A stretch of DNA of 64,000 nucleotides from an uncultured Prevotella sp. (GTDB taxonomy: Bacteria > Bacteroidota > Bacteroidia > Bacteroidales > Bacteroidaceae): NCBI GenBank assembly GCA_905234265.1, contig CAJOHJ010000006.1:1-64000 (forward strand), given 5' to 3'. The translations under genes and the position numbers were made by a program. This document shows positions 25,868-34,028 of the stretch, piece after piece. Each line of letters opens with the position of its first letter. Position 1 is the first letter of the stretch. The notes beneath the pieces are model-generated. The model saw only the letters and a program-made list of their open reading frames with translations, was not told where the DNA came from and did not search any database.

Positions 25868-26987
25868 TGCGGTAGCCGTACTGCATGACGGCGGTGCATA
25901 CCTGCACATTGCTGCAACCCAGTTGGATGAACTCCAAGGCGTCGCGCCACGTCTCGATGCCGCCGATGCCGCTGAGTTCCGTCTGCGGCAGTGCCTGCGC
26001 CAATTCCAGGATATGCCGCAGGGCGATGGGGCGCACGGCGCGACCGGAATAGCCCGAGATGGTGCGCTGTCCGGCCACCTCGGCCTCGGCAGTCATCGTC
26101 ACCGACTTGATGGTGTTGATGGCCGAGATGGCGTCGGCACCTGCTTCCACGCAGGCAGCGGCAGGCTCGGCGATATGCGTGATGTTGGGCGTCATCTTCG
26201 GGATGACGGGAATCTTCACCGCGCTCTTCACGCAGGCGGTATAAGTCTTCACCAGTTCCGGACTCTGGCCCACGTCGCTGCCCATGCCCTTGTGCTTCAT
26301 CTGCGGACACGAGAAGTTCAGTTCCACGGCGTCGCAGCCTGCCGCCTCGGTCATCCTCGCCAGACGGGTCCACTCCTCCTCGGTCTGCCCCATGATCGAG
26401 GCTATGACCACCTTCGAGGGGTAGTCCTGCTTCAGCCGCCGCAGGATGTCGAAGTCCGTCTCCACGGGGTTCTCGCTCAGCTGCTCCATGTTGCGGAAAC
26501 CGTAGAAGTCGCCGTGGATGCCGTTGCTGTGCTTCGCGTCGAAGCGGGGCGACACCTCCTTGATTTCCTGCAAGCAGATGGTCTTGTAGAATACGCCCGC
26601 CCAGCCAGCATCGAAGGCGCGGGCCACCATCTCGTAGTTGGTACACACCGCCGACGAGGCGAGGAAGAACGGATTCTCGCACGGGATGCCGCAGAACGTG
26701 ATCCGCAGGTCAGGATATGTGTCGTCGGCCACGTCATCAGAACCGATGCTGCGCACCATCTCCTTGATGCGGACAGGGCCGCCCGGATGGATGCAGGCCT
26801 GCTCTGCCCGTTCCAAGTCGTCGTCGGTGCAGTCCTTCACCCAGCGCAGTGCGGGCTTGTGGTTGTCGAAACGGATGGCGCGGATGGCCCGTGCCGGGTC
26901 GCCCGTCGCACAGGTCTTGGTACAAGGAGCGTCCTCGCACAACAGGCAGCGGCTGGCTTCTTCGTATATATTCAATTGTTTGTTCAT
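25809..26987 (-). CDS. preA: Dihydropyrimidine dehydrogenase subunit PreA-like, frameshifted near its 3' end
   Basis: The 392-residue frame matches NAD-dependent dihydropyrimidine dehydrogenase, which reduces uracil and thymine. The N-terminus CLLCEDAPCTKTCATGDPAR resembles the extra Fe-S segment at the start of PreT/DPD. The FMN-binding TIM barrel follows, with NPFFLASSAVCTNYE, AVELNFSCPQMKHKGMGSDV, PKMTPNITHI and LSGIGGIETWRDALEFI. After AVMQYGYRI the frame runs into unrelated sequence (SAASRSCSSW), while the expected 4Fe-4S tail is in another frame from about 25865 to 25570. A 1-base loss in CATCAGCGCGGC would explain this. No preT partner lies next to it. Confidence 0.8.
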   Translation of the reverse strand: MNKQLNIYEEASRCLLCEDAPCTKTCATGDPARAIRAIRFDNHKPALRWVKDCTDDDLERAEQACIHPGGPVRIKEMVRSIGSDDVADDTYPDLRITFCGIPCENPFFLASSAVCTNYEMVARAFDAGWAGVFYKTICLQEIKEVSPRFDAKHSNGIHGDFYGFRNMEQLSENPVETDFDILRRLKQDYPSKVVIASIMGQTEEEWTRLARMTEAAGCDAVELNFSCPQMKHKGMGSDVGQSPELVKTYTACVKSAVKIPVIPKMTPNITHIAEPAAACVEAGADAISAINTIKSVTMTAEAEVAGQRTISGYSGRAVRPIALRHILELAQALPQTELSGIGGIETWRDALEFIQLGCSNVQVCTAVMQYGYRISAASRSCSSWWASSCRSS

Positions 26988-27065
26988 GTTTAATTATTGT
27001 AATGGTGTTAATGGATATACGATGTTGACGATAAAGATGTTGGCGGCCAGGGCTGAAATGATTTA

Positions 27066-27329
27066 TTAGAGATTCACCAGGAACGAGAGACCCAGCGTCC
27101 AATAGTTCATGTGCTTGCGGGTCCTGTACTCACGGGCATCCAGTCCGATACCGTCGGCATATTCGCCTGTCGCGGTCATGAGGGCGGCATCCGTCAGGTA
27201 GGCGGCACCGCTGGTCATGCCCTTTTGCACGAAGTGGTAGGGGTCGTAGGTACCGGTGAAATTGTCTGCGCTTGCTTGAACTGCTGTCAGGGCAACGGTC
27301 ACTGATGTGAAAAGATGTCTGATTTTCAT
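27066..27329 (-). CDS. Small secreted protein of unknown function, possibly a shortened outer-membrane protein
   Basis: The 87-residue protein has a clear signal peptide (MKIRHLFTSVTVALTAVQASA). The remainder begins DNFTGTYDPYHFVQKG and ends MNYWTLGLSFLVNL, an alternating aromatic/hydrophobic pattern like the last strand of an outer-membrane beta-barrel. It may be an internally deleted remnant of a longer protein. I do not recognise a family. It stands alone between preA and the lipoprotein cluster. Confidence 0.5.
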   Translation of the reverse strand: MKIRHLFTSVTVALTAVQASADNFTGTYDPYHFVQKGMTSGAAYLTDAALMTATGEYADGIGLDAREYRTRKHMNYWTLGLSFLVNL

Positions 27330-27427
27330 AATGCTAATATTTTAATTGTTGTTAATTGCTATTTCTCAGTTTCCGTAACGAAGCAGGCCACACGTCGCGC
27401 AGTTCGAAGTGGTAAATGGCGTAAAAA

Positions 27428-28624
27428 CTACCGCCCTATTTGCCGCTTCAGCCGCAGGATGCGGCGGACGCTCTGGTCGATGCGTTGCTCGGTGAGCACG
27501 CCGTCCTCCACGGCCTTGACTACGGCATCGAAGGCCTTGACGAAGTTCTGTGGGCCAAGCACGATGTCGGCACCAGCCTGTAGCGTGCCCACGGCAGCCT
27601 CGGCATTGTTGTATTGCTGGGTGATGGCCCCCATCTCCATCGCGTCGGTGACGATGAGGTTCTGGTAGCCCAGCTCTCCGCGCAGTTTGTCCTGCAGGAT
27701 GACGGGAGACATGGTGGCGGGGATGTCCGTGCCCGTGACGTTGGGCGTGGCGATGTGGGCCGTCATAATCAACTGCGTACCCCACTGGATGCCGGCCTTG
27801 AAAGTAATCAGCTCGCAGTTCAGCATCTCGTCCCATGTCTTCAGGCTCTGTGCGTAGCCGTAGTGCGTGTCGGCCTGGGTGTCGCCGTGGCCGGGGAAGT
27901 GCTTGATGCAGCCCGTGATGCCGGCGTCCTTCAGCCCCTGCAGATAGTTGACGACCATCGGCGTGGCCACCTGCGGGTCGTCGCTGAAGGCGCGGGCACC
28001 GATGACAATGTTCTCGGGGTTGGTGTTCACGTCGGCCACGGGGGCGAAGTCGATGTCGAAGCCGTAGCGGCGCAGGTAGGTGCCGATGGTGTTGGCACAG
28101 TAGTAGGCGTTCTGGGGGTCGCCCGTGGCGCCGATGGCACTCATCGACTCGAACTTCTCCACGTCGAAGTTCTCGTTGTTGGCGATGCGGGCCACGCGGC
28201 CACCCTCCTCGTCGATGCAAAGCAACGGCGAACCGTTCAGGGCTCGTATCTGCGAGATGAAGGCCGAGAGCTGCGCCTCGTCCTCGATGTTGTGAGCATA
28301 GAGGATGACGCCGCCCACGGGGTACTTCTCGTTGACGCTCCGCATCGTGGCGTTCACGGCCTGCAGTCTGATGGCCCTGATGTCGTCCGAACTGGCGTCA
28401 ACGTCGCCGGGCTGGTTGAAGTGGATGGTAGTGTCGAGGCACTCGGGCCGCACGTAGAACAACTGTCCCACTTTTTCGCGCAGCGTCATCCGCTGCAACT
28501 GCGCCTCCACCTCGTCGGTCGGCACGACGGGATTGTCGTCGCTCGTCGGCGTACACGAGGTAAATATGCTTGTGCCGCAGATTGTCAGGATGGCGGCGAG
28601 CATCCATAGTTTCTTCTGTCTCAT
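27428..28624 (-). CDS. Glycoside hydrolase family 3 beta-N-acetylhexosaminidase lipoprotein (NagZ-like)
   Basis: The 398-residue lipoprotein has signal MRQKKLWMLAAILTICG and lipobox FTSC (Cys24). The GH3 N-acetylhexosaminidase barrel is complete: VGGVILYAHNI, LCIDEEGGRVARI, the catalytic His motif IKHFPGHGDTQADTHYG, and the nucleophile motif LIVTDAMEMGAI. NagZ-type enzymes remove N-acetylglucosamine from peptidoglycan fragments or chitobiose. The lipid anchor places it outside the cytoplasm, unlike NagZ of E. coli. It ends a same-strand cluster with a VanX-like dipeptidase and an M15 peptidase, which supports scavenging of cell-wall material. It is 3 bases downstream of the VanX-like gene. 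Confidence 0.87.
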   Translation of the reverse strand: MRQKKLWMLAAILTICGTSIFTSCTPTSDDNPVVPTDEVEAQLQRMTLREKVGQLFYVRPECLDTTIHFNQPGDVDASSDDIRAIRLQAVNATMRSVNEKYPVGGVILYAHNIEDEAQLSAFISQIRALNGSPLLCIDEEGGRVARIANNENFDVEKFESMSAIGATGDPQNAYYCANTIGTYLRRYGFDIDFAPVADVNTNPENIVIGARAFSDDPQVATPMVVNYLQGLKDAGITGCIKHFPGHGDTQADTHYGYAQSLKTWDEMLNCELITFKAGIQWGTQLIMTAHIATPNVTGTDIPATMSPVILQDKLRGELGYQNLIVTDAMEMGAITQQYNNAEAAVGTLQAGADIVLGPQNFVKAFDAVVKAVEDGVLTEQRIDQSVRRILRLKRQIGR

Positions 28625-28627
28625 TTC

Positions 28628-29419
28628 TTATTTCAGTTGTTTGACTGGGAAAGTGAAGTAGGTGTCAGGGAATGGCTCGTCCTTCAGGGTGAAGTGCCAC
28701 CACTCGGTATCGAGGGGCTTGAAGCCGTGGGCGAGCATGGCGCGGCGCAGAATCATGCGGTGGGCAAACTGCTCGGCGGTGATGCTGCGCTTGGGTGTGG
28801 CGGGACTCTTCGAGTTGTCGCCCGTATATTCGCCCGTCTCGGGATTGCCGCAGAAGTCGGGATGGCTCTCTGGACCGAACCAGTCGAAGGTACCGCCCAT
28901 ATCGAGTTCCTTCTCCGTCTTCATGTCAAAGAGCGTCAGGTCAACGGTCGAGCCGCGGGTGTGGCCGCTCTTCTCCATGATGTACTCCTGTTCGAAGAGC
29001 ACGCTCTTGTCGAGGTCGGGATAGAAGTACTGCTTCATCTTCGTGTCCGAGAGGTCGGCAGCCCAGCGCACAAAGTGGTCCACGCCTTTCTGCGGACGGT
29101 AGGCGTCGTAGATTTTCAGGCGATACCCTTGCTTCATCACGTCGTCGCTCACCTTCTTCAGACTGTCGGCTGCCTGCTTGGTCAGCAGTGCCGTCGGCTC
29201 CTCGTAGCCGTCGATGCGACTGCCCACAAAGTTGTACGTGCCGTAGTACCTTATTTCTAATATAGCATCTGGCACGGCCTCGCTGAGGGTTACAAACTGG
29301 CTGCTGTCGTCGGTCGGACTGATCACTGGGTCATCGTCCTGAGAAGAGCAGGTAATCACACATGCGCCGCAAATGATGATGAGGATGGCGGCGAGCATCC
29401 ATTGTCTTGTCTGTTTCAT
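28628..29419 (-). CDS. VanX-like D-alanyl-D-alanine dipeptidase lipoprotein (peptidase M15D)
   Basis: The 263-residue protein has signal MKQTRQWMLAAILIIICGAC and a Cys at the end of the hydrophobic stretch (VITCSS). The M15D zinc-site motifs are present: SGHTRGSTVDLTL (His and Asp ligands) and LDTEWWHFTL (catalytic Glu and His). Such enzymes cut D-Ala-D-Ala; outside vancomycin-resistance operons they help to recycle cell-wall dipeptides. No vanH or vanA genes are nearby, so resistance is unlikely. It stands between the GH3 and DUF3089 lipoprotein genes with 3- and 12-base gaps. Confidence 0.87.
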   Translation of the reverse strand: MKQTRQWMLAAILIIICGACVITCSSQDDDPVISPTDDSSQFVTLSEAVPDAILEIRYYGTYNFVGSRIDGYEEPTALLTKQAADSLKKVSDDVMKQGYRLKIYDAYRPQKGVDHFVRWAADLSDTKMKQYFYPDLDKSVLFEQEYIMEKSGHTRGSTVDLTLFDMKTEKELDMGGTFDWFGPESHPDFCGNPETGEYTGDNSKSPATPKRSITAEQFAHRMILRRAMLAHGFKPLDTEWWHFTLKDEPFPDTYFTFPVKQLK

Positions 29420-29431
29420 ATATACCTTGGT

Positions 29432-30403
29432 TTAATGTTCTATTTTCCTGCTGGCCCTGAGCGCCATGTTCTCGCGAAGTTGGTCGCGATAGAGCCAGAT
29501 TTCGCGGGTGTGGTAGTTACCCTCCACGCCCAGCAACGGCAGCATGTAGTCCTGGGCGGTGAAGCCCTCCACGATGAGCAGCCCTGTGGCCATGTCAAGG
29601 TGGACGGTCATCGTGTCCTTCTTCTGCTCTGCTATAGGTAGCAGCGGCGATGGCTCGGTAATGAGCGAAGCACGGGTGCTGTCCGTCCGCCAGTTGACGG
29701 GATTGATGGCCACGCTGCTCTTCTCCCAGCCGCGCATGGTGCAGCCCGTGTCTCGGACGGAATTGTAGCATATGATGACACCCGTGTCGTCAGCCCCCTT
29801 GGCAGGTACGATGTGAGGCCCTGTTTCCGCGATGGTGATGCCGATGGCATAGGCCGCAATCATCCGCTTGTAGGTCTCGTCATCCATCTCCTTCAGCAGT
29901 TCCAGCATGATATAGGCACCCTGGCTGAATCCTGCTAGTATGAATGGACGACCGCCGTTCTCGTGTTCCAGATAATACTTGAAAGCCCGCTGCACGTCAT
30001 CCACTGCCAATGGCATCCGCTCTGCCGTCAGACTGTCGCTTTGGAAGGTCTGCAACGAACACTGTCTGTAGTAGGGTGAGAAGAAGTTCAGCCGTCCGCT
30101 CACCAGTGTATCCACGCCCAGCATCTCGCCGTAGAGCGGTACCCGGAGGCTGTCGCTGTAAGTGTCGGCATAGTGGCACACCTCACCGTCGGGCATTGTA
30201 TAGTCGCCCGTCTCGGTCGAAATAATGTAGAACACGTCGGCAGCAGCTCCTCGGTCGGTGATGTACCACTGCGTAGTGTCCCGATAGTCAGGCTCGGCGG
30301 GGCAGACCATCGTGCTCTTCTTGTCATCAGAAAAGCAGAACATCATTACCGTGCCGCAGAGTATGACGATGGCGGCGAGCATCCAAATTCTTGTCTGTTT
30401 CAT
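29432..30403 (-). CDS. DUF3089 alpha/beta-hydrolase-type exported protein
   Basis: The 323-residue protein is read from MKQTRIWMLAAIVILCG (ATG at 30403; the longer frame starts at a TTG inside the previous gene's end). The hydrolase nucleophile elbow is FILAGFSQGAYIML, near the middle, and ADVFYIISTETGDY precedes it, typical of DUF3089. The family is predicted to be an esterase or lipase, but the substrate is unknown. The signal ends near MMFCFSDD, so lipidation at that Cys is possible. It lies 4 bases after the M15 frame and shares the conserved signal peptide of the cluster. Confidence 0.78.
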   Translation of the reverse strand: MKQTRIWMLAAIVILCGTVMMFCFSDDKKSTMVCPAEPDYRDTTQWYITDRGAAADVFYIISTETGDYTMPDGEVCHYADTYSDSLRVPLYGEMLGVDTLVSGRLNFFSPYYRQCSLQTFQSDSLTAERMPLAVDDVQRAFKYYLEHENGGRPFILAGFSQGAYIMLELLKEMDDETYKRMIAAYAIGITIAETGPHIVPAKGADDTGVIICYNSVRDTGCTMRGWEKSSVAINPVNWRTDSTRASLITEPSPLLPIAEQKKDTMTVHLDMATGLLIVEGFTAQDYMLPLLGVEGNYHTREIWLYRDQLRENMALRASRKIEH

Positions 30404-30407
30404 TTTA

Positions 30408-30938
30408 TTACTCCTCAATCAACTCGAAGTGCTGGTAGTCCTTGCGGGTAGTCCAGTCGCCGCCCCACTCGAAGCCAGCGGCAGTGAAGAGGCGGAAGCA
30501 GAGGTCGGCGTGGTCGATTTTGTAGGGGAAGTCCCAGTCGCGGTTACAATAGTCTGCGGCAGTGGCAGGCTGGATGAAGAGCGAGCCGTCATCACGAACC
30601 TTGTAGTAGGGATTGTAGAGGGTATTGATGTCGATGGCCAGACCACGGGCATGCTTGGAAAGGTTGGTGCTGCCGGCGATGTTGCGGTAGCAGAAGCACG
30701 ACGAGTTGTTGTCACGCATCTGGGTCTCGTCGTCGGCATCGTAGACGTCGGGCAGGAGCATGCGCTGGATGGGGTACTTCGCGTCGAACAGTTGGCGCAG
30801 GATGCTGACTACACGGTCGGCGATGATGGCGTTGCAGACCATCTCGCCGACGTGCATCTGCTGGTCGTAGTCCCAGTGCAGGGCGCGGATGTGGCGCAGG
30901 TCGTCGCGGCCGATGTAGGGGTTCTCCTTGTAGGTCAC
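30408..30938 (-). pseudogene. Peptidase M15 catalytic part, separated by a frameshift from its N-terminus
   Basis: A 176-residue frame from a GTG at 30938 begins with TYKENPYIGRDDLRHI and contains the M15 (D-Ala-D-Ala carboxypeptidase/endolysin) zinc motifs SKHARGLAIDINTLYNPYY and DWTTRKDYQHFE. Family members carry about 40 residues before this, and those residues (EWQAGRTVSQADVEAFGG, then CFAAEPIPD) are encoded at the end of the upstream HAD frame. About ten residues and the frame are missing between the two parts, so a deletion of roughly 30 bases (not a multiple of 3) near 30945 is likely. The catalytic part could only be made by internal initiation. Confidence 0.7.
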
Positions 30939-32127
30939 CGTCGGGGATAGGCTCGGCGGCGAAACACTTGTCTATGCCGCCGAAGGCCTCGACATCCGCC
31001 TGGCTGACGGTACGCCCAGCCTGCCATTCGGTGAGGGTCCGGGTGTCGACGGGGAAAGAAAAATCGGTCTTCACCACGCCCTCGCCGTAGATGGTCTTGA
31101 AGTCGTCGCGCATAGAGATGACGTGGTAGCCGGCCTGCCGCCACTGCTCGCCTAAGGTGAGTGCCTTGTCGCGCGAGGCATGGTCGCGCTGGTCGTCGTC
31201 GGCAATGAGCATGAAGGCGGCAGACTTGTACTTCGCGTTGCCTAATGCATAGTTGTGCATGGCGGCGTCGCCCCCGCTGTTGCCGAACGACAGCACTGGC
31301 ACCTTGCCAATCTCCTGCGAGATCTGCAGCACCTTGTTTGTCTTCAGGTTCTTGATGATAAGCTCGTCGGTGCGCACAAGGTCCTCCTCGCGGCCCATCG
31401 TGTAGTTCACGCCCTCCTCAGTGCCTTGGCTGGTGGAGTGCAGTTTCACGTCCATGCCGATAACGCGGTTCGAGGGGATGCCGATGGCCTCCACGAGCGC
31501 ACGGCAGATGAAACGGTCGGAGCCTGAGACGACGTAGTATGTAAAGCCGTTGTCCTTCAGATAGTCGAAGACCTCCAGCATCGGCTTGTAGAAACTCTCG
31601 CCGTAGGTCATCCCCGTGAAGCCGTTGGCGGACTTGGCGGCGTAGGCCTTCACATAGGCGTCAAACTGGGCCAGCGTCATGCCGCTGTAGGCCTTGGCAG
31701 CGGCGTATGCGTGCTTCATGTCGAAGTGGTCGGGCAGCTTCTTGCCGGTGCGCACGAAGTCGCGAATCTCCTGCGCCGTCTCCATCACGTCCTTCGGCGC
31801 CTCGTAGGTGGCGTCGTCCAGTGCGCGGTACTCCAGCAGATTGTACTCGAAGTACGACGGGTAGAGTTCGCCCACGAACGTACCGTCCATGTCGAACGTG
31901 GCGATGCGGTCCTCTTCCTTGATATAGTTAGGAGAATTCGGGTTGGTAACATCCTTCACGTACTCCTGCAGGGTCGTCAGTGCCTCGCACTGGTTCCACA
32001 GCGTGAAGTACTCCTTCGGCTGTGGGGTTACTACTGTTGTCTCTTCGTTTTTGCTGCACGATGTCAGCACACCTGCGCCGCATAATATCAAGATGGCGGC
32101 AAGCATCCAAATGAGTTTCTTGTTCAT
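30712..32127 (-). CDS. HAD-superfamily phosphatase lipoprotein (copy 2), fused to an M15 peptidase N-terminus and then frameshifted
   Basis: The start ATG at 32127 gives MNKKLIWMLAAILILCG with lipobox LTSC; upstream frame sequence has no signal features. Residues to about 357 are close to copy 1 at 21207, with FDMDGTFVGELY, VVSGSDRF and FGNSGGDAAMH all intact. At VVKTDFSFP, where copy 1 ends, this copy reads on as VDTRTLTEWQAGRTVSQADV, which belongs to an M15 peptidase. From about residue 395 the frame is out of register (GDLQGEPLHRPRRPAPHP, Pro/Arg-rich) and stops at 30712 after about 470 residues. The phosphatase part may still work; the fused peptidase is broken. Confidence 0.78.
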   Translation of the reverse strand: MNKKLIWMLAAILILCGAGVLTSCSKNEETTVVTPQPKEYFTLWNQCEALTTLQEYVKDVTNPNSPNYIKEEDRIATFDMDGTFVGELYPSYFEYNLLEYRALDDATYEAPKDVMETAQEIRDFVRTGKKLPDHFDMKHAYAAAKAYSGMTLAQFDAYVKAYAAKSANGFTGMTYGESFYKPMLEVFDYLKDNGFTYYVVSGSDRFICRALVEAIGIPSNRVIGMDVKLHSTSQGTEEGVNYTMGREEDLVRTDELIIKNLKTNKVLQISQEIGKVPVLSFGNSGGDAAMHNYALGNAKYKSAAFMLIADDDQRDHASRDKALTLGEQWRQAGYHVISMRDDFKTIYGEGVVKTDFSFPVDTRTLTEWQAGRTVSQADVEAFGGIDKCFAAEPIPDGDLQGEPLHRPRRPAPHPRPALGLRPADARRRDGLQRHHRRPCSQHPAPTVRREVPHPAHAPARRLRCRRRDPDA

Positions 32128-32203
32128 ATATCTCTTTAATTTCTTTTTTATTCTATAGTCCTTACGGAGATGTTCTTGGCCAGACATTCGCTGTAGAGCC
32201 ATG

Positions 32204-32545
32204 TCATTCACCTTGTTTCGCCGTTTGGAGGATACGGCGGATGGTAAGTTCATGGTGGCCTTGCCGCTTGTGGCGGTACTGCGCTTCATCAATGCTTTCT
32301 TCAATGACCCTCACCATCCGGCTGTCGATAGGGTCGCCGTCGTGTGTAAATGTGAGTGATAGCCCTTTTGCGTCGGCTGTGGCAGAAAGGCGGTAGGGCT
32401 GGCCGTGCAGCTCTGTCACAATGATTTCTGCCAGAATGCCGAGTATGCGCAGCGGCTCAGCATCGGGCTGGCCTGCGAAAATGCGCCTGAGGAAATCTTT
32501 GTAGTCCTCGTCAGGCATAAGGACTTCTGTCTGTTCTTGTTCCAT
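32204..32545 (-). CDS. Small hypothetical protein
   Basis: The 113-residue protein is read from the ATG at 32545; an in-frame TTG lies 18 bases upstream. It is acidic at the start (MEQEQTEVLMPDEDYKDFL) and basic at the end. The middle, ILAEIIVTELHGQPYRLS then TFTHDGDPIDSRM, faintly recalls the N-box and G-box of RsbW-type anti-sigma ATPases, but this is not enough for an assignment. There is no signal peptide, so it is probably cytoplasmic. It may head the lipoprotein operon, 76 bases ahead of the HAD gene. Confidence 0.55.
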   Translation of the reverse strand: MEQEQTEVLMPDEDYKDFLRRIFAGQPDAEPLRILGILAEIIVTELHGQPYRLSATADAKGLSLTFTHDGDPIDSRMVRVIEESIDEAQYRHKRQGHHELTIRRILQTAKQGE

Positions 32546-32628
32546 TATTTTTTCGTCGTTCAATTCTAAAAGTTATCTATCCAAGAGTTTCATCTTATCA
32601 AAATCTTACAAAAATTCATGCTTTAGCA

Positions 32629-33753
32629 TCATAGTCGTATGCCAAAGGCGGTGTTGACGAACCAGTCGTTCAGGTGGCCGTGGGTGCTGTTGTGGCGGTA
32701 GCGGATATTGTTGAACTGGCCGTAGGCGTTGACAAAGTAGCGCCTGAAGTTGTAGGTCAGCGACATACGGGCGTCGAAGCCGATGCTGAGTCCGCTGTTG
32801 AACGTCTTGTCGCCCATGGGAGTGATGTGCAGGTTGCCGTAGAACCACTTGTCCCACTCCTCGTCGCTGGAGTCGGGGTCCCAGAATGCAGGGTCGTCCA
32901 TCAGCTGTTCCACGTTGGTGGCGTAGCCGTAGGCCTTGAGCTTGTTGACAAAGGTGAGCATCGGCATGGCCATGACGTTGACAAGCAGGCCGCGGACTGG
33001 CACCCAGTTGTAGGCGTAGCCCACGCCCGCACTGCCCTGCCACAGTTTCACGCGGCCCAGCCCCTGCATCGCGTAAATCAGGTCGCCGTTGTAGTCGGAG
33101 GAATAATTGATATGCGTATAGTTGTACATCAGACCGGCCATCAGCGAACCCGCCGAGCGCTTCTGAATGACCGACTGGTCGTAGGCGGCAGCGTAGGAGA
33201 ACCGCTTGCCGTTGAACAGATAGTAGCCGTCGGCAATCACCGTCTTCACGCGGATGGGCTCTATCAGTTGTACATTCTCCCACGTGTCTTTGTCTTCCTC
33301 TGGAATAATGTCGCTGTTCAGGTTGAACTCCGGCATGCTGTTCTCGAACGAGTGGATGCGTACGTTGATGCCGTAGGAGCCGCCAGTAGCACCGAAAGTC
33401 AGATAGCTGCCCTTGTCTCCGCCCACGTTCACTGTGTAGCCCAGACCGTAGCCCCTGTAGCCTGCCCAAAGGCCCACGTACTGCGAGGGCGTGGTCTTCA
33501 GGTGTGGCCGTGCGCTGTATTCCTCGCCGGCTATTTGTCCCTGAGTCCTCATGCTCACGATGGTCTGGCTCACATTGCCCTTCACGATGAGCTGCCAGGG
33601 CTTCTCGGGCGCTTCTATATAGCGCTGGTCGACACCATTGACCGACATGGAGTCAATCTTTGCCCCCACTTTCTTGACAAGAGAAAGCAGGCTCCCCTGT
33701 GCCATCGACTGGCTGCAGATGCAAAGACAAAAGACAAGCGCAAAATACTTCAT
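32629..33753 (-). CDS. DUF4421 outer-membrane beta-barrel protein
   Basis: The 374-residue protein has signal MKYFALVFCLCICSQSMAQ. Repeated amphipathic beta-strands with Gly/Tyr (GLWAGYRGYGLGYTVNVGG, SAGVGYAYNWVPVRGL, FDARMSLTYNFRRYFVNAYG) and a final strand ending in FGIRL indicate an outer-membrane barrel of the DUF4421 family. The function of that family is unknown. The gene has its own TATATTTG promoter with array A4 directly upstream, so it is a predicted target of the neighbouring membrane AraC protein (start at 34029, divergent). Confidence 0.8.
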   Translation of the reverse strand: MKYFALVFCLCICSQSMAQGSLLSLVKKVGAKIDSMSVNGVDQRYIEAPEKPWQLIVKGNVSQTIVSMRTQGQIAGEEYSARPHLKTTPSQYVGLWAGYRGYGLGYTVNVGGDKGSYLTFGATGGSYGINVRIHSFENSMPEFNLNSDIIPEEDKDTWENVQLIEPIRVKTVIADGYYLFNGKRFSYAAAYDQSVIQKRSAGSLMAGLMYNYTHINYSSDYNGDLIYAMQGLGRVKLWQGSAGVGYAYNWVPVRGLLVNVMAMPMLTFVNKLKAYGYATNVEQLMDDPAFWDPDSSDEEWDKWFYGNLHITPMGDKTFNSGLSIGFDARMSLTYNFRRYFVNAYGQFNNIRYRHNSTHGHLNDWFVNTAFGIRL

Positions 33754-33781
33754 ATCCAGTTTGCTTGCTAAAATTGACTTG

Positions 33782-33789
33782 CAAATATA
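33782..33789 (-). promoter_or_regulatory. Promoter -7 element of the DUF4421 gene
   Basis: The minus strand reads TATATTTG, 28 bases before the start codon. There is no TTTG at -33. The gap to array A4 is 46 bases. Confidence 0.6.
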
Positions 33790-33835
33790 ACAAAAATCTC
33801 CTCAAGAAACGGTGTCCAGGCTGCTTTTTGCCTCA

Positions 33836-33929
33836 GATTTTTACGATTTTGAAACAGGATTTGTAAATTTTGAAAGTCGCCTCCCCGATTTTGTAAATTT
33901 TGAGACTCCATTTGTAAATTTTGAAAGTC
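33836..33929 (-). promoter_or_regulatory. Array A4: 21-bp-spaced direct repeats upstream of the DUF4421 gene
   Basis: ATTTTG/ATTTTT cores on the plus strand begin at 33836, 33845, 33866, 33887, 33896 and 33917. Spacings are 9, 21, 21, 9 and 21. The array reads GACTTTCAAAATT toward the DUF4421 gene. It is an inverted, imperfect copy of array A5 on the other side of the AraC-type gene. Confidence 0.7.
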
Positions 33930-34012
33930 CAGACAAAGTTGCGACATGTCAAAAGCATCAGACAAATGACAAAAATCTTGTCAGACAGCTATTTCTTATA
34001 AAATAAAATGTG

Positions 34013-34020
34013 TAACTTTG
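34013..34020 (+). promoter_or_regulatory. Promoter -7 element of the second AraC-type gene
   Basis: TAACTTTG. Transcription would begin near 34026, only a few bases before the ATG at 34029, so the mRNA is probably leaderless or nearly so. This rules out the in-frame ATG at 34008. Confidence 0.6.
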
Positions 34021-34028
34021 TACCCGAA

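Noticed and set aside
28628..29419. Vancomycin resistance (VanX)
   Set aside because: No vanH, vanA or vanS/R genes are nearby and the protein is an exported lipoprotein in a cell-wall degradation cluster.
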